Counted from the stretch's first letter, positions 8,755 through 19,104 are shown. The stretch is 47,708 nt of DNA from Caulobacterales bacterium (GCA_947474395.1 CANJID010000030.1:1-47708); one strand, 5' to 3'. Made by a program: numbers and translations. Notes: a model not told the origin generated them from the sequence alone.

Positions 8755-10233
8755 CTACTCCGCGGGCGTTCCGACAGTGCGCTCGTGATGGCGCGAGTGG
8801 CCGTAAGCGTAGCCGAAATAGACCACCAGCCCGATCGCCATCCAGATGATCAGCCGCATCCAGGTCGGGCCCGGAAGGCCGCTGATCAGGAAGATGCAGC
8901 CCGCCACGCCCAGGGGCGCGGTGATCCACACCAGGGGCGTCTTGAAGCTGCGCGGCAGGTTCGGCTGGCTGTAGCGCAGATAGAGCACCCCGCCGCAGAT
9001 CAGGGCGAAGGCCAGAAGCGTGCCCATAGACACCAGCTCGCCCAGCACCGAGATCGGGAAGAGGCCGCCGATCAGGCCGGCGGCGCCCGAGGTGATCACC
9101 GTGCCGAGGATCGGCGTGCGGGTCTTGGGGTTCACCTTGGAGAACAGGGGCGGCAGGAGGCCGTCGCGGGACATGGCGTAGAAGATGCGGGACTGGCCGT
9201 AGAGCAGCGACAGGATGGTCGAGCCCAGGCCGATGGTCACCCCGATGTCCATGATCTGGCGGAACCAGGCCAGGCTCGGGATGTTGCCGATGGCGGTAGC
9301 CACCGGCGCCGCATTGTTCAGGGTCTGGTAGGGGGCGAGCCCCGTGATCACCAGGGACATCAGGATGTAGAGCACGGTGCAGATGCCCAGGGACGCGAGG
9401 ATGCCGATCGGCATGTCGCGCTGCGGATTCTTGGCCTCCTGCGCGGCCGTCGAGACCGCCTCGAAGCCGATGTAGGCGAAGAAGATCACCCCCGCCGCCG
9501 TCAGGATGCCAGGGAAGCCGTAGTGCCCGAGCTTGTCAGTCGCCGTCGGTTCGATCCGTTCCGGGATCAGGGGATGCCACAGGTCCGGGTTGATGTGGGC
9601 GAAGCCGAAGCAGATGACGGCGATCACCAGCACGACCTTCATGCTGACGATCAGATTGTTGACCAGGGCGCTCTGGGTGATGCCGCTGATCAGGACCGCG
9701 CCCATCACGCAGACGATGGCCATTGCCGGAAGGTTGAGGATCGCGCCGGTGGCGACGATGTGGGCGCCGTCGAAGGTGTAGGGGGCCGTGCTCCAGGCGT
9801 GCGGCATGTGCAGGCCGAAGGTCCCCAGCATGTCGGCGAAGTGGCCGGACCAGCCGGCCGATACGGTGGCCGCCGCCAGGCCGTACTCCAGGATCAGGTC
9901 CCAGGCGATCAGCCAGGCGATGAACTCGCCGAGGGTGGCGTAGGTGTAGGTGTAGGCTGACCCCGCGACCGGGATCATCGAGGCCAGCTCGGCGTAGCAC
10001 ATGGCCGCGAAGAAGCAGACCACCCCCGCCAGGATGAAGGACAGGACGATGGCCGGGCCCGCGTTGACCGCCGCCTGCTGGCCGGTCAGGACGAAGATCC
10101 CTGCCCCGATCACCCCGCCGATGCCCAGCAGGGTGAGGGAGCCGGCGCCGAGGCCGCGCTTGAGGACATGGTCGCCCTCTTCCGACGCCTGCGCGAGCAG
10201 CACGTCGATGGGCTTCTTGGTGAAGAGTTTCAT
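8755..10233 (-). CDS. APC-superfamily amino acid permease (cationic amino-acid transporter type)
   Basis: An inner-membrane amino acid/proton symporter or exchanger of about 492 residues with 12-14 hydrophobic segments. The first membrane helix has the APC substrate-binding signature GIGGVIGAGIFVLTG, and helix 6 reads FFAYIGFEAVSTAAQEAKNPQRDMP, typical of the CAT/YfnA branch. The start at 10233 (MKLFTKKPIDVLL) was preferred because the 30 upstream residues are Pro/Arg-rich and unlike the family. Substrate cannot be fixed from sequence; this branch often carries branched or cationic amino acids. Confidence 0.9.
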   Translation of the reverse strand: MKLFTKKPIDVLLAQASEEGDHVLKRGLGAGSLTLLGIGGVIGAGIFVLTGQQAAVNAGPAIVLSFILAGVVCFFAAMCYAELASMIPVAGSAYTYTYATLGEFIAWLIAWDLILEYGLAAATVSAGWSGHFADMLGTFGLHMPHAWSTAPYTFDGAHIVATGAILNLPAMAIVCVMGAVLISGITQSALVNNLIVSMKVVLVIAVICFGFAHINPDLWHPLIPERIEPTATDKLGHYGFPGILTAAGVIFFAYIGFEAVSTAAQEAKNPQRDMPIGILASLGICTVLYILMSLVITGLAPYQTLNNAAPVATAIGNIPSLAWFRQIMDIGVTIGLGSTILSLLYGQSRIFYAMSRDGLLPPLFSKVNPKTRTPILGTVITSGAAGLIGGLFPISVLGELVSMGTLLAFALICGGVLYLRYSQPNLPRSFKTPLVWITAPLGVAGCIFLISGLPGPTWMRLIIWMAIGLVVYFGYAYGHSRHHERTVGTPAE

Positions 10234-10457
10234 GGCGTCGGCGGCCCCCCTCGGCCACGCGCCGGACGCATCCGGCGAGGGCGAAGGATAGACAGGCTGC
10301 AAGCGTCGGGGCAACGCCTGCATTGCTGGGACGTTTCAGTCTGGTCGCGGTTGCGCCGCGATCGTGCGACACCTTTGCGCCGTAAGGGCGGGCGAGACGG
10401 ATTCGGGTCACCCGCGCGTTAGTCCGACGACCATTTCGCGCGAGATATAGAGCCCAC

Positions 10458-12668
<2,211 letters not shown>

Positions 12669-12672
12669 CGCC

Positions 12673-13398
12673 ATGATCGACATCAAAGACCTCAAGAAGG
12701 TCTACCGAATGGGCGACGAGACGGTCTACGCCCTCGCGGGCGTGGACCTCTTCATCGGACGCGGCGAGCACGTGGCCATCATCGGCCCGTCGGGCTCGGG
12801 CAAGTCGTCGCTGATGAACATCCTCGGCGGCCTCGATCGTCCCACCGAAGGCGTCTACGCCTTCGAAGGCGAGCCGGTCGGCCAGTACGACGACGACCAG
12901 CTCGCGGGCTGGCGCAACCGGCGCATCGGCTTCGTGTTCCAGTCCTTCCAGCTCCTGCCCCGCCTGACGGCCCTGCAGAACGTCGAGCTGCCGATGATCT
13001 ACGCCGGAATCTCCCCGGCTGAACGGCGTGAGCGCGCCATCGCCATGCTGACCAAGGTCGGCCTTGGCGACCGCAAGGGCCACCGCCCGACCCAGCTTTC
13101 CGGCGGGCAGCAGCAGCGGGTCGCCATCGCCCGGGCCCTGGCCAACGAGCCGGACCTGCTGCTGGCCGACGAGCCCACCGGCGCCCTGGACCAGCACACC
13201 GGCCAGGAAGTGCTGAAGCTGTTCGAGGAGCTGAACGCCGACGGCCTGACCCTGATTCTGGTCACCCACGACCATGAGGTCGCCGCCAGGGCCAAGCGCC
13301 AGGTGTCGTTCCTCGACGGCCATATCGTGAAGGATGTCGGGGAGGGCTCCCCTCCCCCGCCGCCCGGCCCCGCCGACGCCTGGAGGAAGCCTGCATGA
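12673..13398 (+). CDS. MacB-like ABC transporter ATP-binding protein
   Basis: ATPase of a MacB/LolD-type exporter, 241 residues. Walker A is GPSGSGKSS, the Q-loop is FVFQSFQLLPRLTALQNVELP, the signature is LSGGQQQR, Walker B is LLLADEPTGALD, and the switch is THDHE. The start at 12673 lies four bases after the adaptor stop; a longer reading frame from 12640 would only add poly-Ala from the adaptor's overlapping Gly-rich end. The last 20 residues are Pro-rich and overlap the permease start. In E. coli MacB, ATPase and permease are fused; here they are separate genes. Confidence 0.95.
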   Translation: MIDIKDLKKVYRMGDETVYALAGVDLFIGRGEHVAIIGPSGSGKSSLMNILGGLDRPTEGVYAFEGEPVGQYDDDQLAGWRNRRIGFVFQSFQLLPRLTALQNVELPMIYAGISPAERRERAIAMLTKVGLGDRKGHRPTQLSGGQQQRVAIARALANEPDLLLADEPTGALDQHTGQEVLKLFEELNADGLTLILVTHDHEVAARAKRQVSFLDGHIVKDVGEGSPPPPPGPADAWRKPA

Positions 13399-14633
13399 GA
13401 CGGATCGACCTGGTTCGCTTCGCCGGCGGCGCCATCGCCTCCCACCCCATGCGCAGCGCCCTGACGGCGCTCGGCGTGGTGATCGGCGTCGCCGCGGTGG
13501 TGATGATGGTCTCCATCGGCCAGGGCGCGCAGTCGCGCATCACCTCGACCATCCGGGGGCTGGGCTCGAACCTCCTGATCGTCTCCCCGCAGTTCAACCA
13601 GCGCGGCGGCAACTTCGCCAACCAGGGCTTTCAGGGCGGCGGGATCACCCTCTCCAGCAGCGACGCGGACGCCATCAAGGCGCAGGTGACAGGGCTGTCG
13701 GCCGTGGCCGGCGCCGTGCGCGGCAACACCCAGGTGATCGCCGAGGGCGCCAACTGGAGCACCCGCATCGAGGGCGTCACGCCGGACTACCTGGTCGCCC
13801 GGGACCTCGAGATCGGCAAGGGACGCATGTTCGACGAGAACGAGGCGCGCCAGGGCCGGAAAGTCGTGGTGGTCGGCCAGACGGTCGTGACCCAGCTGTT
13901 CGGCGAGAACACCGATCCCATCGGCCAGCGCATCCGGGTCGGCAAGGTGCCGTTCGAGATCGTCGGCGTGCTGACGCCCAAGGGCCAGAGCGCCACCGGC
14001 CAGGACCAGGACGACATGATGCTGGGGCCGCTCGACGCCGTCCGCTCGCGCGTGGTGGGCCGGCGGGCGCGGGGCGACGTGGTGCAGCAGATCTACCTGA
14101 AGGCCTCCAACGGCGACCAGCTCGACCGGGTGCAGGAGGACGTGACCGAGCTCCTGCGCGAACGGCACAAGATCCAGCCCAACAGCGACGACGACTTCCA
14201 GGTCCAGAACATGGCCGCGGTGCTGGAGTCCGCCCAGCAGGCGACCCAGATTTTCACCGTGCTCTTAGGGGGCGTGGCCGCCGTCTCCCTGGTGGTTGGC
14301 GGCATCGGCATCATGAACATCATGCTGGTTTCGGTCAGCGAGCGGACCCGCGAGATCGGCCTGCGCATGGCCATCGGCGCCAAGCGCATGGACGTCCTGC
14401 TGCAGTTCGCCCTCGAGGCCATAGCCCTGTCGGCGGCGGGGGGGGCCATCGGCCTTCTGATCGGCTGGGCCGGCGCCTTCGGAATAGCCAAGGTGGGCGG
14501 CTGGCCGTTCGCTGTCGGCAGCTCAGCGCCCCTGGCGATCGGATTCTCGTCCCTGGTCGGCCTGATCTTCGGCGCCTACCCCGCGTGGCGGGCGGCCCAG
14601 CTCGACCCGATCGAGGCCCTGAGGCGCGAGTAG
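13395..14633 (+). CDS. MacB-like ABC transporter permease (FtsX family)
   Basis: Inner-membrane permease of 412 residues with the MacB topology: one N-terminal helix (SALTALGVVIGVAAVVMMVSI), a periplasmic domain of about 220 residues, then three C-terminal helices with the FtsX signature VGGIGIMNIMLVSVSERTREIGLRMAIGA. It overlaps the ATPase gene by four bases (ATGA), so translation is coupled. With the adaptor and ATPase it forms a mechanotransmission-type exporter that would need an outer-membrane TolC protein, which is not in this window. The substrate (peptide, siderophore or lipid-like molecule) is unknown. Confidence 0.93.
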   Translation: MRRIDLVRFAGGAIASHPMRSALTALGVVIGVAAVVMMVSIGQGAQSRITSTIRGLGSNLLIVSPQFNQRGGNFANQGFQGGGITLSSSDADAIKAQVTGLSAVAGAVRGNTQVIAEGANWSTRIEGVTPDYLVARDLEIGKGRMFDENEARQGRKVVVVGQTVVTQLFGENTDPIGQRIRVGKVPFEIVGVLTPKGQSATGQDQDDMMLGPLDAVRSRVVGRRARGDVVQQIYLKASNGDQLDRVQEDVTELLRERHKIQPNSDDDFQVQNMAAVLESAQQATQIFTVLLGGVAAVSLVVGGIGIMNIMLVSVSERTREIGLRMAIGAKRMDVLLQFALEAIALSAAGGAIGLLIGWAGAFGIAKVGGWPFAVGSSAPLAIGFSSLVGLIFGAYPAWRAAQLDPIEALRRE

Positions 14634-14645
14634 CGCCTCAGGCCT
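14614..14645. terminator. Possible bidirectional terminator between convergent genes
   Basis: A 13-bp stem with one bulged C (AGGCCCTGAGGCGC pairing with GCGCCTCAGGCCT, five-base loop) spans the stop codon of the permease gene and precedes the end of the convergent gene at 14658. There is no U-tract, so intrinsic termination is uncertain. Confidence 0.4.
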
Positions 14646-14657
14646 GACTCTTCGGCT

Positions 14658-14972
14658 CTAGCGACGCGACAGAAGAACGCCCAGCACGAGGCCCGCGGCG
14701 AAACACGCGCCGGCGGACAGGCCCACCGAGACGAATGGGCGGGTCTGGACGGTGTCGCGCAGGACGTCGGTCTGGTCGGCCGCCCACTCGCGGGCGACGT
14801 GGGCGCCTTCCTGCACGGCCTTGCGGGCGGCGATGGCGCGTTCCTCAACAACCTTGCGGACTTCGGCGGCCTTGGCGGCGGCTTCGGCGGAGAGGACCTT
14901 GGAGGTCCTGCCGGCGGCCTTGGCTGCGGCGCGGGCCCGGGTGGCGGTCGGTTTGGCGGCGACGTCGGTCAT
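14658..14972 (-). CDS. ElaB/YqjD/DUF883-like membrane-anchored protein
   Basis: A 104-residue protein: an Ala/Lys/Arg-rich N-terminus with helical heptads, then a C-terminal membrane segment with the family ending (RPFVSVGLSAGACFAAGLVLGVLLSRR, membrane anchor followed by SRR). ElaB and YqjD of E. coli are stationary-phase, C-tail-anchored inner-membrane proteins, and YqjD binds ribosomes; that role is only a family parallel here. A GAGGAAAG ribosome site precedes the ATG. An EcfG-type promoter with 17-bp spacing lies 30-55 bases upstream, so it probably belongs to the general stress regulon along with its neighbours. Confidence 0.8.
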   Translation of the reverse strand: MTDVAAKPTATRARAAAKAAGRTSKVLSAEAAAKAAEVRKVVEERAIAARKAVQEGAHVAREWAADQTDVLRDTVQTRPFVSVGLSAGACFAAGLVLGVLLSRR

Positions 14973-15001
14973 GAAAGCTTTCCTCGGCTAAGCTTGAGCG
15001 T

Positions 15002-15027
15002 AACACCCACATGGCCCCGGCGGTTCC
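15002..15027 (-). promoter_or_regulatory. EcfG-type promoter for the ElaB/YqjD-like gene
   Basis: On the minus strand GGAAC (15027-15023), 17 bases, then TGTT (15005-15002). It matches the general-stress sigma consensus GGAAC-N16/17-CGTT except for the first base of the -10. The predicted leader to the ATG at 14972 is about 25 nt. Confidence 0.6.
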
Positions 15028-15046
15028 CAGAGCCAAGACCCCGACT

Positions 15047-15835
15047 TCAGGCGATCTGCCGTTCCGCCTTCGGGGCATGGAAGAACAGGGCCTGGCCGAT
15101 CAGGGCCTTCACCGTGTCCTCGCGGAAGGGCTTGGTGATCAGGAAGGCCGGCTCAGGCCGTTCCCCCGTCAGAAGGTGCTCCGGGAAGGCCGTGATGAAG
15201 ATCACCGGAATGTCGAGAATGGTGAGGATGTCGGCGGCCGCGTCCATGCCGTTGGAGCCGTCGGCCAGGTGGATATCAGCCAGCACCAGCCCCGGCTTGG
15301 TCTTCTCGGCGGCGGTCACCGCCTCGGTCCGGGTCGCCGCGGTCGCCGTCACCCGGTGGCCCAGCTCGCGCACCAGGCGCGTCAGGTCCAGGGCGATGAT
15401 CGGCTCGTCCTCGATGATCAGCACGTCGGTGGCGAGCTGGTCCTGGAGGTCCGTTTCCGCGTGGTTCAGCCGGTCCTCCAGCTCATCCTGGGGGATGTGC
15501 AGCACCTGGGCCGCCTCGGCCGGGGTGAAGCCCTCCATCGCCGTGAGCAGCAGGGCCGCCCGGCGGTCGGGGGAAAGGGTCTGCAGCCGCCGGTCCGCGG
15601 CCGAGGCCCCACCGAGAGCCCCGTCGGCCTGGTCCTGGCCATCGCGCCAGATCTCAAGCAAGGCCCGATAGAGGCCGGTGCGCAACGGCAGCTCGCCGTC
15701 CAGCTGCACCGCCCCGGAGAGGAGCGCCTCCATCATGGATTGGACGAGGCCGTCTCCCTCCGCCTGGGAGCCGGTCAGGGCGCGGGCGTAGCGTCGGAGG
15801 TACGGCGCCTGTCGGACGATCTGTTGCGCCGGCAT
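15047..15835 (-). CDS. phyR: PhyR-type response regulator (anti-anti-sigma factor)
   Basis: Master switch of the alphaproteobacterial general stress response. Residues 1-130 are a sigma-like domain (RQAPYLRRYARALTGSQAEGDGLVQ... then LSPDRRAALLLTAMEGFTPAEAAQVL) that, once the receiver is phosphorylated, sequesters the anti-sigma factor NepR. Residues 138-262 are the receiver: IIEDEP acidic pocket, phospho-acceptor Asp near residue 187 in LADIHLADGS, FITAFPE, and FLITKPF. The start at 15835 was chosen over an upstream ATG at 15931 because the upstream part lies across a perfect EcfG promoter and has no family similarity. The expected partner kinase (HWE/HisKA2 type) is not in the window. Confidence 0.95.
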   Translation of the reverse strand: MPAQQIVRQAPYLRRYARALTGSQAEGDGLVQSMMEALLSGAVQLDGELPLRTGLYRALLEIWRDGQDQADGALGGASAADRRLQTLSPDRRAALLLTAMEGFTPAEAAQVLHIPQDELEDRLNHAETDLQDQLATDVLIIEDEPIIALDLTRLVRELGHRVTATAATRTEAVTAAEKTKPGLVLADIHLADGSNGMDAAADILTILDIPVIFITAFPEHLLTGERPEPAFLITKPFREDTVKALIGQALFFHAPKAERQIA

Positions 15836-15912
15836 CTGCCCTTTTGCCCCCGTCAGCGCGCGTAGCCACGCCTCCTGTCCCGAGGCCGTAGGGGCTCGGG
15901 CAGTTCCCGGGA

Positions 15913-15937
15913 AACGGCCGAGCCTCGTCAAAGTTCC
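15913..15937 (-). promoter_or_regulatory. EcfG-type promoter for phyR
   Basis: Minus strand GGAAC (15937-15933), 16 bases, CGTT (15916-15913): an exact match to the EcfG consensus. It lies about 75 nt before the phyR ATG and implies positive autoregulation, as is known for phyR in other Alphaproteobacteria. Confidence 0.8.
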
Positions 15938-16109
15938 CCTCCGCGGGCGGCATCGACGGTTGAAGAGCCTAGCTACGCTGTCCCAAACGATTCGACGGCC
16001 TGCAACTTGTCGGTTCGTCGCCGCGCCAAATTATCGCAGGCCGCGCAGCCGCCGCCGCAACCTCTCCCGCCGGCTGGTGTTGAAGGTCTCACACCCCGGA
16101 GACTGCTTC

Positions 16110-16256
16110 ATGGCGCCCGACGAACCCGACGCACCCAGCGAACTGCCGCCGCTGACGCCGCCCTACCCGGAGATCGACCCGGCCAGCTCCCCCGACGAGG
16201 CGCCCCAGACCTCGCCGGTCCCGCAAGACGACGATAGCGGCCGTCCGCACGACTGA
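16110..16256 (+). CDS. Small acidic proline-rich protein
   Basis: A 48-residue ORF starting MAPDEPDAPSELPPLTPPYPEIDP and ending in an acidic stretch. It has an apparent ribosome site (CCGGAGA) about eight bases before the ATG. It contains no hydrophobic segment and is probably disordered. I do not recognise a family. No EcfG promoter was found directly upstream. It sits between phyR and the KGG gene. An upstream ATG at 15960 in the same frame would add an Arg-rich segment and seems less likely. It may not be translated. Confidence 0.45.
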   Translation: MAPDEPDAPSELPPLTPPYPEIDPASSPDEAPQTSPVPQDDDSGRPHD

Positions 16257-16303
16257 GGCGCCTGAAAAACGCAAGCGATTCTCAACTGAACCGTCCACCG
16301 GAC

Positions 16304-16328
16304 GGAACCGGGCCGTCCCAGGGCAGTT
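16304..16328 (+). promoter_or_regulatory. EcfG-type promoter for the KGG gene
   Basis: GGAAC (16304-16308), 16 bases, AGTT (16325-16328). The leader to the ATG at 16382 is about 47 nt and contains a strong AGAGGAGGAGA ribosome site. Confidence 0.65.
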
Positions 16329-16381
16329 TACTTGGTCAGTCCAGTCAAGCTCGCCCCGACACCCAAGAGGAGGAGACCACC

Positions 16382-16618
16382 ATGGCGCAAGAGGGAACCC
16401 AGACCCGCGGCGCGTCCAACCGCGGCTTCGCATCTATGGATCGCGAGAAACAGCGCGAGATCGCCCGCAAGGGCGGTGAGAGCGTGCCCAACGAAAAGCG
16501 CAGCTTCTCCCAGGACCGCGAACTCGCGGCTCAGGCCGGCCGCAAGGGCGGCGAAGCCTCGCAAGGCCGTCGCCGCAATGCAGCGGCCGTGAACGGAAAC
16601 GCGCCGCTCCGCTCCTAG
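16382..16618 (+). CDS. KGG-repeat general stress protein
   Basis: A 78-residue hydrophilic protein with two KGG motifs (EIARKGGESVPNEKRSF and AAQAGRKGGEAS), the pattern of the YciG/GsiB-type stress-induced family. Such proteins are intrinsically disordered and accumulate under desiccation, osmotic or stationary-phase stress; the molecular role is not established. A purine-rich ribosome site and an EcfG-type promoter precede it, so the sequence supports control by the sigma factor encoded nearby. Its stop lies two bases from the stop of the convergent egtBD gene, with no room for a separate terminator. Confidence 0.85.
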   Translation: MAQEGTQTRGASNRGFASMDREKQREIARKGGESVPNEKRSFSQDRELAAQAGRKGGEASQGRRRNAAAVNGNAPLRS

Positions 16619-16620
16619 TC

Positions 16621-18882
16621 CTAAGCCGGACTAAGGAGGAAGACACCGAAGGCGGGGGGCGGCGCTATCCACTGCGCCGTGACCCGCCATCCCCCCGCCT
16701 CGGCCAAGGCCTGGAAGGCGGCGGGCTCGTACTTGTGCGAATTCTCGGTGTGGATGGTTTCGCCCGCCTCGAAGGCGAAGCTCGCATCCCCCACCCGCAC
16801 CGTCTGCCGTGAGCGGCTCACGAGGTGCATCTCGATGCGGCTGGCGACGGGATTCCACACGGCCCTGTGGTCGAAGGCCTCCAGGTCGAAGTCCCCGCCC
16901 AGCTCGCGGTTAATCCGCACCAGCAGGTTCTTGTTGAAGGCCGCCGTCACCCCGGCCGCGTCGTCGTAGGCGGCGATCAGCACCGGCTCCGGCTTCACGA
17001 TGTCGGCCCCCACCACGAAGATCGAATCCGGCCCCAGGAAGCTGCGCGTCGCCTTCAGGAACGCCACCGCCGCGTCGCGGGTGAAGTTGCCGATGGTCGA
17101 GCCGGGGAAGAACCCGACCCGCGGCCGGCCGTCCACCGCCGAGGGCAGGGCCACCAGATGGGTGAAGTCTCCCAGGAGCGGGACCACCTGTAGCCCGGGG
17201 TAGTCGCGGGCTATCGCCTGGGCCGCCGTGGTCAGGGCGTCGCGGCTGATGTCGAGCGGTGCGTAAGCCGCGATCTGCGGCGCGGCGTCTAGCACCAGCC
17301 GCGTCTTGGTCGAGGCGCCGCTACCGAACTCCACCATCACCGCGCCCTCGGGAATGTGGGCGGCGATCTCAGGCGCGGCGGTCCCCAAGAGGGCCGTCTC
17401 GGTCCGGGTGGGATAGTACTCCGGCAAGTCGCAGATGGCCTCAAACAGGCGCGAGCCCTCGTCGTCGTAGAAATGCTTGCTGGAGAGCCGCTTGTCCGGC
17501 TCGGCGAGGCCCTGAAGGGTCTCGCGCAGGAAGTCCGAGGCCGGCCCCGTTTCGGTGCGGCCCTTGCGCGACCCGGGCCCGCCGCGCCCGTCGGCGGCCA
17601 GGCGCACGCCGCTGAACTGCCAGCGTTTGTCGGGGTGGAAGAAGTTGCGGTAGCTCGCCCGCGCATGGCCCAGGGAGGTGACGCAGGAGGAGCCCCTGAG
17701 CACCATCTGGTTGATCATGAACTTGCCGTTGTACTCGCCCACCGCCCCGTGGGCCGGCTCGAAGCCGGGATAGGGGCTGTAGGGGCTTGCGGTCCATTGC
17801 CAGGCCTCGCCGTAGAGCTGGCGAAGGCCATGCTCTTCCGGATCGGCGGCGGCGGGGCGCAGGCGCGGCGGGGCCGGACGCGGCGGATCGCCCGCGGCGT
17901 TCTCCCACTCGGCCTCGGTCGGCAGGCGAAGGCCCCGCCAGCGGGCGTAGGCGTCCGCCTCATAGTAGCTGACGTGGACCACCGGAGCGTGCGGGTCGAC
18001 CGGAACCAGGCCCGCCAGGGTCTGCACCCGCCAGCCGCCGTCATCGCCGCGCTCCCAATAGTGTGGAGCCTCCCAGCCTTCCTCGCCGGCCCGGGCCCAG
18101 CCGTCGGAGAGCCAGAGCTCGGCCTTGGCGTAACCGCCGGCCTCGATGAACGCCATCCACTCGCCGTTGGTGACCAGCCGGTCGGCCAGGCGATAAGGGC
18201 GCAGGAGCGTCTGGTGGCGCGGCGTCTCGTTGTCGAAGGCGAAGGGATGGCTCTCCCCTGCCCCGCCGTCGAAGCCGATCTCCACGATCCCGCCGTCGAA
18301 CTCCAGGAAGCCCATCTCGCCCGGGTCGGCGGACGGCCCCGCCGGGGCCAGGGCGGGATCGTAGGCGGGCCGAAGCGGGCTCTGGGCGAAGAGGTGCAGG
18401 ATGTCGGTGAGCAGCAGCTCCTGGTGCTGCTCTTCGTGGGCGAGGCCCAAGAGGATCAGTTCCAGCGACCGCCGGGACGGGCCGGCGCGGAGCAGCCGCT
18501 CCATGCCTTCGTCGACGTGACGGCGGTAGGCGAACACCTCCTCCGCTGAGGGCCGGGTCAGGAGCCCCCGCTGCGGACGCGGCTGACGCGCCCCGAGGGC
18601 CTCGTAATAGGAATTGAACAGGTAGCCGAAAGCCCCGTCGTAGGGAGTGTAGCCCGGCTGTCCGCCGAGGATGAAGGTCTCGAAGAACCAGCTGATGTGG
18701 GCTAGGTGCCACTTGGCGGGGCTGGCGTCCGGCATGGACTGGGCCGCCATGTCCTCGGGCGAAAGGGGCGCGGCCAGGCTTTCCGACGCCGCACGCACCT
18801 GCCGGTACCGGGCGAGGAGCGGATCGGCCTTGCGCTCGTGCGCCAGGCCGGCGCCCGCGCGGGCCTCTTCAAGACCCGCCAT
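16621..18882 (-). CDS. Fused ergothioneine synthases EgtB-EgtD
   Basis: One 753-residue frame carrying both core ergothioneine enzymes. Residues 1-430 are EgtB, the non-haem iron sulfoxide synthase joining hercynine to a thiol donor: a DinB-like domain with iron ligands at KWHLAH (His59/62 region) and AHEEQHQE (His149 and His153), then an FGE-like domain ending QFSGVRLAAD. After a Gly/Arg-rich linker (about 430-469) comes EgtD, the SAM-dependent histidine trimethylase: HFYDDEGSRLFEAICDLPEYYPTRTE, EFGSGASTKTRLVL, and the C-terminal IHTENSHKY motif. No stop or ATG lies in the junction. The start at 18882 is the first Met matching EgtB; the longer frame upstream runs across a promoter. A perfect EcfG promoter precedes it. 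Confidence 0.92.
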   Translation of the reverse strand: MAGLEEARAGAGLAHERKADPLLARYRQVRAASESLAAPLSPEDMAAQSMPDASPAKWHLAHISWFFETFILGGQPGYTPYDGAFGYLFNSYYEALGARQPRPQRGLLTRPSAEEVFAYRRHVDEGMERLLRAGPSRRSLELILLGLAHEEQHQELLLTDILHLFAQSPLRPAYDPALAPAGPSADPGEMGFLEFDGGIVEIGFDGGAGESHPFAFDNETPRHQTLLRPYRLADRLVTNGEWMAFIEAGGYAKAELWLSDGWARAGEEGWEAPHYWERGDDGGWRVQTLAGLVPVDPHAPVVHVSYYEADAYARWRGLRLPTEAEWENAAGDPPRPAPPRLRPAAADPEEHGLRQLYGEAWQWTASPYSPYPGFEPAHGAVGEYNGKFMINQMVLRGSSCVTSLGHARASYRNFFHPDKRWQFSGVRLAADGRGGPGSRKGRTETGPASDFLRETLQGLAEPDKRLSSKHFYDDEGSRLFEAICDLPEYYPTRTETALLGTAAPEIAAHIPEGAVMVEFGSGASTKTRLVLDAAPQIAAYAPLDISRDALTTAAQAIARDYPGLQVVPLLGDFTHLVALPSAVDGRPRVGFFPGSTIGNFTRDAAVAFLKATRSFLGPDSIFVVGADIVKPEPVLIAAYDDAAGVTAAFNKNLLVRINRELGGDFDLEAFDHRAVWNPVASRIEMHLVSRSRQTVRVGDASFAFEAGETIHTENSHKYEPAAFQALAEAGGWRVTAQWIAPPPAFGVFLLSPA

Positions 18883-18944
18883 CAGGCGCGTCCGTCCACG
18901 CTGTTTCCGATGATCGTCGATGGCATCGGCGTCCCCCTCACTCC

Positions 18945-18975
18945 AACTCTGGGCCGAACTCTGGGCCGAACTCTG
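18945..18975. repeat. Short tandem repeat in the egtBD leader
   Basis: The 12-base unit AACTCTGGGCCG is present 2.6 times in direct order, between the EcfG promoter and the egtBD start codon. It lies in the untranslated leader if the start at 18882 is right. Confidence 0.7.
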
Positions 18976-19006
18976 AAGGCCTGTGGAACCCCAGCTTAGC
19001 CATTGA

Positions 19007-19031
19007 AACGCAGGCGATTTCGGTCCGTTCC
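19007..19031 (-). promoter_or_regulatory. EcfG-type promoter for egtBD
   Basis: Minus strand GGAAC (19031-19027), 16 bases, CGTT (19010-19007): exact consensus. It points at egtBD, leaving a leader of about 115 nt. It lies back to back with the sigma-factor promoter, with only 14 bases between the two -35 boxes. Confidence 0.75.
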
Positions 19032-19045
19032 GTCGCCGCGCCGGG

Positions 19046-19070
19046 GGAACGTATGTAGGTCCGGTACGTT
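19046..19070 (+). promoter_or_regulatory. EcfG-type promoter for the sigma factor gene
   Basis: GGAAC (19046-19050), 16 bases, CGTT (19067-19070): exact consensus. The leader to the ATG at 19173 is about 95 nt. It implies positive autoregulation of the sigma factor. Confidence 0.8.
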
Positions 19071-19104
19071 TCAAAACCAGTCTAGGCCAGTGCTTTAGCC
19101 CCGT

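Noticed and set aside
6878-8788. Plus-strand open frame of 636 codons opposite hrpB
   Set aside because: hrpB is unambiguous; the antisense frame is compositionally a shadow.
10330-10354. EcfG-type promoter in front of the MacA-like gene
   Set aside because: The -35 reads GGGAC rather than GGAAC and lies more than 100 bases from the gene.
18883-19074. N-terminal extension of the EgtB-EgtD frame to the ATG at 19074
   Set aside because: It would translate through two perfect promoters and a tandem repeat and has no similarity to EgtB.
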